Positions 55,594 to 64,000 of a stretch of DNA of 64,000 bases are shown here, piece after piece. Position numbers and translations under genes: made by a program. This stretch comes from Physcomitrium patens. Taxonomy: Eukaryota; Streptophyta; Bryopsida; Funariales; Funariaceae. Positions within the stretch are counted from its first letter, which is position 1, and every line of letters begins with the position of its first letter. Under the pieces are notes generated by a model. The model searched no databases. It had not been told where the DNA came from and saw only the letters and a program-made list of their open reading frames with translations. The stretch covers positions 2,889,680 through 2,953,679 of the forward strand of contig NC_037270.1 of assembly GCF_000002425.4 (NCBI RefSeq), given 5' to 3'.

Positions 55594-57564
55594 ATCCGAA
55601 AAAATCCGAATTAAGTAAAGTTACTTTGAAAATTGATCTACAAAGACGATAATCATGATATGATTATGAGGTGCCTACGGCAAATACGTAATAAGATCCA
55701 TAGTCACCTGCTTCAAACATGCAGTCGGTAGCTAAATTGGCTATAATAGTCTAAGAGATGCTATGTTGGATACTTTGTTATATTGACATGACTTAAAAGA
55801 GCGTACAAAGGCTCAAACATCATGATCCAAACTTGCCCAAAATTATGTCCTTGAGATCTGTTTTAGAGTCTTTTCTCATCCCAAATGTCAAGATATTGGG
55901 ATGTCATGTCCTTCCTAAAGTATGCGCATTTAAAGTTTAGCATTGTGAGGTACATTTATTTGCTTCTTGAAATAGAGTGAGCCTTCACTAATAGTGTAAT
56001 TTTGATATTGTATATCGCCTACTTTCAATTGATCGCTAACCATCTTGAAATAAGCATCCTATTGCATAATTTTCTTCTATTTTTCTTCTTTCGTTAGATC
56101 TAAAATGATACTATTAATGGTAGCAACTTTTGTCTTGTCTTCTGATTTGTCCTTCAAGTCTAGTCTCCATGATAAATTCTCTAGTATAGTATGTTGTTGG
56201 CCTTGTTTGTATTCAAGTTGGATATCAAAAGGCGGCATCTATCCTTTCCAACAATAATGCCGTGATTTCATATTTTTCAAATGCAAATCATGTAGCAAGA
56301 ATTGATAGTCAATGCAAACAACCACTAGCTTCCTAAATAGATAGTATTGCCATACCTTTGAGGTGTGTACAATTGCTAATTGCTCCTGATCTTGTGCAAA
56401 GTAATTACACTCTGTCCTTCTGAGCTTATATGATTCATATGCCACAGATTGAAGGCCCCTACCAAAATCTTATTAAACGACTACTATAATAGCACAATTG
56501 GAAGCATCAAAGTCAAGCATACAAGAGAGATTAGGATCATATAATTACAATATTGGAGTAGTAATGACTGGCTCCTTCAACTTATCAAAGGCATTTTGCT
56601 TTTCCAATTTTTATTCAAATGACACATTTTTCTCCAATCTATTTCTTAATGAGGCAGCAATGTGAGCAAATCACCAAACAAAATGGCAATAGTATCCAAT
56701 AAGGCCTAAAAATGAATGAACTTCAGAAGCATCTTTGGCGGTTGGTCAATCCTCCACTGCTTTTATCTTATCTTATTCCATATGTATGCTTTTTGGAAAC
56801 ACCACATGCTCCAAAAAATGAACTTCAAACTTCCAAAGTTCATATTTTGATTGCTTACAATAAAAGCGATTATTTTGTAGTTGGCATAGTGCCTCTCATA
56901 GGTGTTGCTCATGTTCTTTAAGGGTTTTACTATATACAAGGATATCATCAATGAAGATGACTACATACTTGTCAAAAGGTCTCAAAATAATTTGTTTATG
57001 TGACCCATAAAAGAAGCTAGAGCATTGGTGAGGCCAAAGATTAAAACTTATCATTCAAAATATCCATAACGCGTATAAAATATTGTCTTTTCTTCATCCT
57101 CTCTTGAAATAGGTATTTGCCAATATCCGCTCTAAAAACCTAATTTATTAAAGATAGTTGTACCTTGAAATCGGTCAAGAAGATCATACATGCATAAAAG
57201 TAGAAATGCATTTTTAATAGTTTGCTTATGGAGACCACGATAGTTGATGCAAAGGCAAAGTCCACCATCTTTCTTAGGTGCAAAGAGTACATGTCTTTCC
57301 CATGGTGATGTGCTTTCTCAAATGAGACCTTTCTCTAAAAGTTTGTCCAATATCTTTCACAACTCTTCAAGTTCTTTTAATCGTAGGTGATAAATAAGAG
57401 AACACGTGTACTTATTTGGTTTTCGACAATAGTTCTATTTGAAAGGGAGCACCTTAATTAGAAAGTATGCTACTAGATAAGTCGGTTGAAAAGACATCAT
57501 GATATTTTTGTATAAGTTTTTTTGCTTGTTCTACTCCTTTGACTATCTTTCCTACCACAAACGC

Positions 57565-58639
57565 TGTCGTGTTGTAACACGAGTATACCGTGAAAATATA
57601 AAGAAAGGAGACTTTTATTAATGTTAAGTTACCTCGAATATTGGGAGCAACAACCAATTCCAGTGCCAATATTCAAGGGCCAATTCAGACACCCCGTCAC
57701 AGTCGGTCAGGGCCTCTTAGCCAATCTGACGCAAAGAGCCAATTGGATTCAATTTCAAGACATCCAATCTAGGTCCTATTACGGGCCTATTACCCAATAT
57801 GAGGCCTTACTTGGTCGGACGACTCAATGTGGTCCCGATTACGGGGGTTCTGATTCTGTTTCAAGCTGTTCCGTCCTTTGTGCCGTTTCGGGAATGTCCT
57901 TTCGGTAAAAGGATCTCTTAAAGGTAAAAATGGAGGAGAAAGCTCTGACGGCGGAGCCAATTCCGGATCCAAGATGGAAGATTGAAGAAATTCAGAGGCT
58001 AGGATTTGAAAGAGGGGAGAATAAGGATTAAAGGAGAGGATAGGTTAAGAAATGAAGGGGAGAGAAGAAGGTTTTGGGGGGGAGAAGGGTCGAAGAGCCA
58101 GCTTCATGCTTCGAGAAGGGGAAAAAAAGACAAAGAATTAGGATTTTTTTCTTCATAGGATTTTGGGAAGACTGAGGCAATCGTTACTGAATAATCGATG
58201 TGTTGTACTGGTGAATCGGGGTTTTAATGAAGTGGGTGTGATTACTCTTGACTGTTTTGTGAAATCGAAGTTATGTCTGTGATTAAAGGATTAAAAGAAT
58301 GTCTATACGATTGAGTATGCGGAGTGAATGAAATTTTTTGGATTAATTTAACACGACAGTCAGTGGATACAAGATCGTGAGTATAAAGCGGTATCAAAGA
58401 TTAGCGGTTTGAGTTGTTCGGAGTTCTCTGTAACATCTAGAGACCTACCAATTGGGATAAAAAAGGATTTCGACGAGCAGTTGAAGGACATCCGTATAGA
58501 TTTACGATATATTCTTATAATTATTTATATTCCAACAGCAAAAAATTGATAGACTACTTCAATATTAGCAAATCTCCATACTACCTTCTACAGGTAGATG
58601 CCCGGTGCATTCTCGAGCAGGAAAGCACGTAATACGATA
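57565..58639 (+). repeat. Element F 5' LTR
   Basis: About 1.07 kb. It differs from the 3' LTR mainly by lacking a block of about 85 bp that is tandemly duplicated there. It ends AATACGATA. A possible primer site opening TGGTAAACTCGA lies at 58645-58656, but its tRNA is not obvious to me. Confidence 0.82.
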
Positions 58640-58784
58640 TAAAGTGGTAAACTCGACATGAAAGCTTGAGGTAGAAGATATTGGATTTTGTTTGATTTTA
58701 TTTTTATTTTTATGAAAAATAAAAATAAAATTTTTGAAGGATTTGGGAGGAGTTTCTGGTGGGGGGTCTTCTAAATGATAAGGT

Positions 58785-60540
58785 ATGTACATGGATCCGT
58801 CTATTGCTAGTATGTTTCAAGCCTTCTCAATATCAATGCAGCAACAACAAAGGAATGATCGAAAGGAAGCTTTGGCAACCAAAGCATTGCAAGCAGTAGT
58901 CAATAAAATTGATCAATTTGATGGAAGAAATATTTCAAGGTATTTAAGATGTTATGTTCGTGAAATGGAATTAAATCGGGTTTCTAAGAAGAAAATGGTT
59001 GAATTATTAGGACTTGCCACAATACCGGAGATAAGAGACCATATTACATCGATTACGGATCGTTCTGGGAATTCATGGGAGATTTTTTCACATGCATTGA
59101 AAGACAAATATTTCTTGGAAGATGTTGATCGCGTTCCTAAAAAGTTATTTTTGGAATGGATTGAATAGCCTAATAAGAATTTACAAGCAACAGAGCTACT
59201 AAGGGAATTTGAGAGGCAGTACTCTCAATTGTCGAAGGTAGAAAAATTGACATTGGAGCCGAATAAAGTTGATCTATTTCTTCAAGCTGCTGATGGAGAA
59301 TTGCAAGGGAAATTAGAATTCTTTCTTGAAGACAAAGAAGAAGATGAAGGATTGACAACAAAGTAGAAGAACGTTGAAGATGCGGTGGGGTTGCTTACAA
59401 AAAGAGAAAGGAGGAAGGATAGGAGCAATATTCCAAAAACAATACAAGCACCTAAAGCTCTAGTATGTATAATATTACCAACAATGCCCACATTTCAACC
59501 TTCGACATCCTTATCAAAGAAAGCAGATATCGGGATGGAAGAAATTATACGAAGAATGCGAGATCTTCAAATCAAATTGGCAAGACTTGAAGAGAATACT
59601 TCTACAAACAATTTGAAGAATATTTCAAAACAAGGATATGTACAAAGATGCATTTGGTGTGATGATGCTTCACACACTCGAAAAGATTGCAATGAATTTA
59701 ATAATATGATGCGGCAAGGAATTATTTGTTGAAAAGATGGGAAGATAGCATTAAAAGATAGGGAGGATCTTCTTCAAACCAATTTTGGCAAGGGAGGAAT
59801 GAAAGCATTGGTTCAAGATTACTTAAAAGAGCATGAAACACCAACACGAGAAAGTGCAAGTTATGGTGCTAGAGTAGATGATGACCTTGGTGGAAGTACG
59901 GAAACTAATGAGTTTTGGGCTTCTGCCATTTCTACAATGCAAGAAGGGATATTACCTCGAGAAGCGTTATTAAGGACTGCAGCTACAATATAAGGTGTAA
60001 CAGGTTGAGAGGATCCTATTGAGTCTCTTTCAGTTCATGCATATATTGCTAAGAGCCAACATGAAGCTTTGATGGAAGAAAAGAGACGAGGAAATTTTGA
60101 TGATACGAGAGAAGGAAATTCTTCTAAGAGGCAAACTCGAGGAGAAAAGGCTCGAGAGGCAACTTCACAAGAATTGCCTGTAAAAGATACCTCAGCATGA
60201 TTGGATGAAAAAATAAGGGAGATAAAAGATAAGGGCAAATCAATTACTTATAAACTACTTTCTAACATTGAAGCGGCAAAAAATTTGAAAGGGGTGTTGG
60301 AAGAACGTATATTAAACGCTAAGGTGGAATTCACATTGAAAGAAGTTTTGGGAATTGCAAAGAAGGAGTTTCATGATGTTATCATAGACAGCATTAAGCG
60401 AAAGAGGCAATTAATAGCTGAAATTGGAATGAGTCATGTTATTGATGCAAGAATATATAAAGATGAAGAAGAGGTTGATATTGGTTACAAGCAACCAACA
60501 AATGAAAAGAATGGGTATAATCAACGAGTACGTTTCTAAG
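58785..60540 (+). pseudogene. Element F gag, broken by stops
   Basis: Plus-strand frame with four or more in-frame stops (for example at 59166, 59364, 59730 and 59991) and little other damage. It starts at 58785-58791 (MDPSIASMFQAFSISMQQQQ), followed by a helical capsid-like part (KIDQFDGRNISRYLRCYVREME, LLGLATIPEIRDHI, WEIFSHALKDKYF). Next come a coiled segment (about 59540-59610), a zinc knuckle CIWCDDASHTRKDC at 59649-59690, and LLQTNFGKGGMKALVQDYL. A basic segment follows, then VEFTLKEVLGIAKKEFHDVIIDSIKRKRQ (about 60320-60420). From memory this architecture recalls gag-like proteins of fungal retroelements more than the plant gag in C. That resemblance is unverified. Confidence 0.75.
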
Positions 60541-60557
60541 ATTCTAGTGACAAGGAA

Positions 60558-60855
60558 ATGAAAACTTTGAGCCATTATACTCAAAAGCATTGGGCAAGGG
60601 CAACTACTGAGGTATTGGTGAAACTAAGAGATATAGAAGAACCAAATGTTGCTTTAGTCGACCATGGTTCTGAAATAAATCTTATGTCTAAAGATCTTTA
60701 TAAGAAGCAAAAATGGCCAATTGATATGGAACATGGATAGGCAATACGAGCAGCTAATAACACACGGGGCGAATTATATGGAACTTGTTCAGATGTCAAA
60801 ATTCGGACAGGAGATGTTGCGACGGAGCAACATTTCTTTGTACAAGATACAACGT
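60558..60855 (+). pseudogene. Element F aspartic protease, N-terminal part
   Basis: VALVDHGSEINLMSKDLY (about 60645-60700) is the active-site strand of a retroviral-type aspartic protease; the expected D-S/T-G reads D-H-G. A stop at 60738 and a frame change follow. The later strands (LYGTCSDVKIRTGDVATEQHFF) lie in another frame and run to the insertion point of solo LTR G at 60856. Confidence 0.72.
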
Positions 60856-62178
60856 TGTCGTGTTCTAACACGAATATATGGTGAAAACATGACAAAAAAA
60901 TGATATTTTAATTAATGTTCTATTATCCTGGTTCAACAAGCATTCAATATATTTTACAAGGCTTTTATAAAAGCCTCTAATCCTATTTTCTTCACTTAAT
61001 AGCTAGTAGATAAAAACTAGTTAGTAATTTTACCTTCTAGGCTGTGGTAACTTTTTTATTGCCTTAGAAAGGCCATAAAATGGTAAAGAAAGGATTAAAT
61101 GGATAATTTATTAGCATGGTTGATACTAGGGTTAAGTTGAGGGTAGGATCGGGCTATAATACCACTAGGATAGATTAGATTGATATTCGAGTGTCGGCCG
61201 GATATGAGACAGGGTCGGAATCCGACCTCCAGCCACTAAAACGGCCGCCTAGGGCAAAATACGGGGATTTTTCTTTCAGATCGGGTTTTTGGATCGAAGA
61301 GCTAGCTACAAGCTCTTTTCAAGGTCACTACTTTGGTTTTATTAGGATTTATGAGGGGAGAGCAATCGCTGCTCAAAGTTAGTGTTTATTTTGGTGTTTC
61401 AAATTTTATATAAAACATTGATGGTTTGCATTCTCAATCGGTTTGTGCAAGTCGTGTAGCATCTATGGGTCAAAATTTGGTATTGTCTGGATAGTTGGAT
61501 GTGCTAAGTGTATACAAAAAATTGTGTTACTCTAACGATGCAATCAAGAGATATCTGGGTTTTAGTACAAAGGGTTATCGGAAGTTGGCAGTCTAGGGTT
61601 GGATAGGATTTCAGTGATATCTGAAGATCTACTTGTTGGATCGACGTAATTTTTGGCTTAGTAATAGAAGATTTGGAGATTAAGTGGCTATTCAATTTTG
61701 AATTGGAGTTAACGGTTGACAAAGGAGAAATCACTTTTGGAGTTTCTACATCAAATTTCAAGGTTGAGGCCAAGTGTCATCAGTGCGGTTTTTTGGGCGT
61801 TTTCTTGCAATCTATAAGTTGGGTTGGGCTGAAATTTTTTGAGCATATAGAAGGCTTATACTGGTATTTGGATGCAAATTTTCACACTAAGTGGACGGTT
61901 GGATCAAAAGTTACAACTTGTCAAAGCTCGTTGGCTAGGATTAGGGCTTGTTAAGAAAAACAAAAACAACTTAATTATAAAAGAAATAAAGCAATTGGAA
62001 TATTGTATGGTTAAAATGACTATGAGGAGTGTTTTTAAATACTTAGAAATTGATATTTCAATTATATTCTTTATACATGGATAAAATCTATTAGGTTTTC
62101 TTTGTTATTTGCAAAAACAACTATACCTTCCACAGCTAGATATCTAGTGTATTCCTGAACAAGACAACATGTAATACG
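60856..62178 (+). mobile_element. Solo LTR G inside the protease of element F
   Basis: 1.3 kb opening TGTCGTGTTCTAACACG and closing AGACAACATGTAATACG, the same ends as the F LTR, but with largely different inner sequence (ACGGCCGCCTAGGGC near 61240). It is flanked by ACGT at 60852-60855 and 62179-62182. The F coding sequence on either side reads as adjoining parts of one protease domain, which confirms the insertion. There is no internal region, so it is a solo LTR. Confidence 0.8.
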
Positions 62179-62182
62179 ACGT

Positions 62183-62665
62183 CTTATCCGTTGATTTTAG
62201 GACAATCTTATAGTACGGCAACATGGATGGAAACAAAAGTACTTGACGATGGTTCTGCTTATGCATGGGTACGTAGCGAAGATGGGAAGAAAGCTGTACA
62301 ATTTCTAACAGTACCTCCTAACCATGAACGAAATCGGGACAGGTTGAGGGGGAAACCATTGCCAAAGATTATTGAAGGATTTAAAGATTTTGGGGAGGTA
62401 CCATTATAAAGCGAGATTATGGAGGTACAAAAGAGGAGGTACTCTCGCGAGATGAAGGTGCCTTTGATGCGAGTTTTATTGATGTTTTGGAGAATGGAAA
62501 TATTATGTATAAGAAAGTTAATGATTTTAAAAGAAAAGAAAGAAAAAGATTATCTGATATTGAAGGAGAATTACGCAAGTTAGGTATGCAGCAAGAAGAT
62601 GAAAGTGATTTGGATAAAAAAGGTGACGAAGACAAATTAGACAAAGATATAGAGAATATATTATA
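62183..62665 (+). pseudogene. Element F aspartic protease, C-terminal part and charged tail
   Basis: Resumes after solo LTR G with LILGQSYSTATWMETKVLDDGS (the ILG strand of the protease) and VQFLTVPPNHERNRD. A one-base frame change near 62408 leads to a second open stretch ending at 62665, rich in Lys, Glu and Asp (RKERKRLSDIEGELRKLGMQ, then DESDLDKKGDEDKLDKDI), likely a coiled, charged tail. No RT motif follows before the polypurine tract. Confidence 0.72.
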
Positions 62666-62717
62666 AATCACACAGCAATTGGATAAATTGGTGCATACCG
62701 GAGGATGCACAGGTTCA

Positions 62718-62728
62718 GAGGGGGTGGG
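62718..62728 (+). other. Element F polypurine tract
   Basis: AGAGGGGGTGG(G) abuts the TGTCATG start of the 3' LTR at 62729. Confidence 0.8.
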
Positions 62729-63887
62729 TGTCATGTTGTAACACGAGTATACCATGAAAATATAAAGAAAGGGGACTTTTATTAATGTTCAGTTACCTCG
62801 AATATTGGGAGCAACGACCAATTCCAGTGCCAATATTCAGGGGCTAGTTCAGACACCCCGTCACAGTCGGTCAGGGCCTCTTAGCCAATCTGACATGAAG
62901 AGTCAATTGGATCCAATTTCAAGACATCCAATCTAGGTCCTATTATGGACCTCTTATCCAATATGAGACTTGACTTGGTCGGGCAACCCAATGCGGTCCA
63001 ATTACGGGGACATCCAAGTCTTAATATGGGCCTTTTAGCCAATATGAGACCTGAATTGGTCGGGTGACTCAATGTGGACCCGATTACGGGGGTCCTGATT
63101 CCGTTTCAAGCTGTTCCGTCCTTTGTGCCGTTCCGGGAACATTGTTTCGGTAAAAAGATCTCTTAAAGGTAAAAATGGAGGAGAAAGCTCTGACGGCGGA
63201 GCCAATTCCGGATCCAAGATAGAAGATTGAAGAAATTCAGAGGCTAGGGTTTGAAAGAGGGGAGAATAAGGGTTAAAAGGGAGGATAGGTTAAGAAATGA
63301 AGAGAAGAGAAGAAGGTTTTGGGGGGGGGGAGAAGGATCTAAGAGCCAGCTTCATGCTTCGGGAGGGGGAAAAAAAGACAAAGAATTGGGGTTTTTTTCT
63401 TCATAGGATTTTGGGAAGACTGAGGCAATCGTTGCTGAATAGTCGATGTGTTGTACTGGTGAATCAGGGTTTTAATGAAGTGGGTGTGATTACTCTTGAC
63501 TGTTTTGTGAAATCAAAGTTACGTCTGTGATTGAAGGATTAAAAGGGTGTCTATAGGATTGAGTATGCGGAGTGAATGAAAATTTTTGGGTTAATCTAAC
63601 AAGACAGTCAATGGATACAAGATCGTGAGTATAAAGCGGTATCAAAGATTAGTAGTTTGAGTTGTTCGGAGTTCTCTATAACATCTAGAGACCTACCGGC
63701 TGGGACAAAAAAGGATTTCAGCGAGCAGTCGAAGGACATCCGAGTAGATTTATGGTATATTCTTATAATTATTTATATTCCAACAACAAAAAACCGATAG
63801 ACTGCTTGAATATAAGCGAATCTCCATACTACCTTCTACAGCCAGACGCCCGATGCGTTCTTGAGCAGGAAAGCACGTAATATGACA
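62729..63887 (+). repeat. Element F 3' LTR
   Basis: About 1.16 kb. A TTGGTCGG..GACTCAATG..G.CC.GATTACGGGG unit occurs twice (about 62965-63008 and 63055-63091) with spacer, where the 5' LTR has it once. The LTR ends TATGACA and is followed by ACGTAAGATT, read as E2 sequence. Otherwise it is close to the 5' LTR. Confidence 0.82.
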
Positions 63888-64000
63888 ACGTAAGATTTGG
63901 AACCACCATATATATTAGTTTCTCATATTGTAGTTGCTTCTTCATAAAAAAAGTTCCTATATATAAGTTTTTATCTTTCCCTATATATAAATTATCTTTC
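63888..64000 (-). pseudogene. Element E2 resumes, cut by the window end
   Basis: The minus strand reads VVPNLT up to the F insertion point, in phase with FVVGKIVKGVEQ on the other side, consistent with the protease-to-RT linker of E2. The last 70 bases are AT-rich. Confidence 0.5.

Larger units (their letters stand above)
53273..57564 (-). pseudogene. Element E2, second family E internal region
   Basis: This repeats the order of E1 on the minus strand: C-terminal tail next to the LTR (53273-53500), integrase core (about 53880-54080, STDGQTKHTNWILENM, EFAYNDSIQ), RNase H (56239-56445, AYESYKLRRTECNYFAQDQEQLAIVHTSKVWQYYLF), RT (about 56780-57300, CLCINYRGLHKQTIKNAF, YTRYGYFE, FGLTNALASF), and a protease-RT linker (57454-57564, FVVGKIVKGVEQAKKLIQ). 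It is cut by solo LTRs at 54144-54940 and 55054-55593 and by element F at 57565. The rest resumes at 63888. Confidence 0.78.
57565..63887 (+). mobile_element. Element F, gag-protease LTR retrotransposon without RT or integrase
   Basis: Long LTRs (57565-58639, 62729-63887) begin TGTCGTGTTGTAACACG and end CGTAATACGACA-like. The insertion is in E2: the flank ACGC at 57561-57564 and ACGT at 63888-63891 look like a target duplication with one change. The internal region is 4.1 kb, of which 1.3 kb is solo LTR G. The remaining 2.8 kb encodes gag, a zinc knuckle and an aspartic protease, then a short charged tail, and reaches a strong polypurine tract (AGAGGGGGTGGG, 62718-62728) with no RT, RNase H or integrase. 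It would need another element's enzymes to move. Confidence 0.82.

Overview
This window looks like land-plant nuclear DNA, most likely from a bryophyte such as a moss. The phylum is an inference. The direct evidence is a spliced gene for a chloroplast DnaJ8-type J protein, a spliced gene for the NatA catalytic subunit NAA10, an intronless F-box/kelch gene, plant telo-box motifs (AAACCCTAA) near gene starts, and many Ty3/gypsy chromoviruses in very AT-rich DNA.

Layout. (1) 1-29780 is an AT-rich retrotransposon nest. The oldest recognisable element, A (minus strand), runs from about 1070 to 22066. It has been opened by three insertions: B (1912-9264, target duplication ATATG), C (9510-15660, target duplication ATGTT) and a copy of an AT-rich repeat, here called R, that splits A's right LTR. 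B carries a further 1.2-kb insertion of its own. Next come a Ty1/copia fragment, another gypsy fragment, a relic on the plus strand (D, about 23043-28920) and a truncated LTR. (2) 29800-46400 is a gene island with more balanced base composition: DnaJ8 (plus), NAA10 (minus), a doubtful spliced gene near 39 kb, and the F-box gene (minus). (3) 46700-64000 is a second AT-rich nest. Two copies of gypsy family E (minus) are joined head to tail through a shared LTR. The second copy is cut by a minus-oriented solo LTR (H), a solo LTR of the A/B/D family, and element F (57565-63887). F encodes only gag and protease and is itself split by solo LTR G.

Element C is the best preserved: near-identical LTRs, target duplication, primer-binding site, polypurine tract, gag, and a complete protease-RT-RNase H-integrase-chromodomain set. 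It is disabled by one in-frame UGA and by a YLND instead of YLDD reverse-transcriptase motif. Three things in it deserve attention. First, an extra 115-codon ORF lies between pol and the 3' LTR, and its homologues can be read, broken, at the same place in A, B and D. Second, the LTR promoter carries a dense array of heat-shock-element modules upstream of the TATA box. Third, an 11-13 bp inverted repeat sits beside the TATA box in every family member where that region survives. No CRISPR arrays, rRNA genes or convincing tRNA genes were seen. All comparisons were made by eye on this sequence; none was run against a database.
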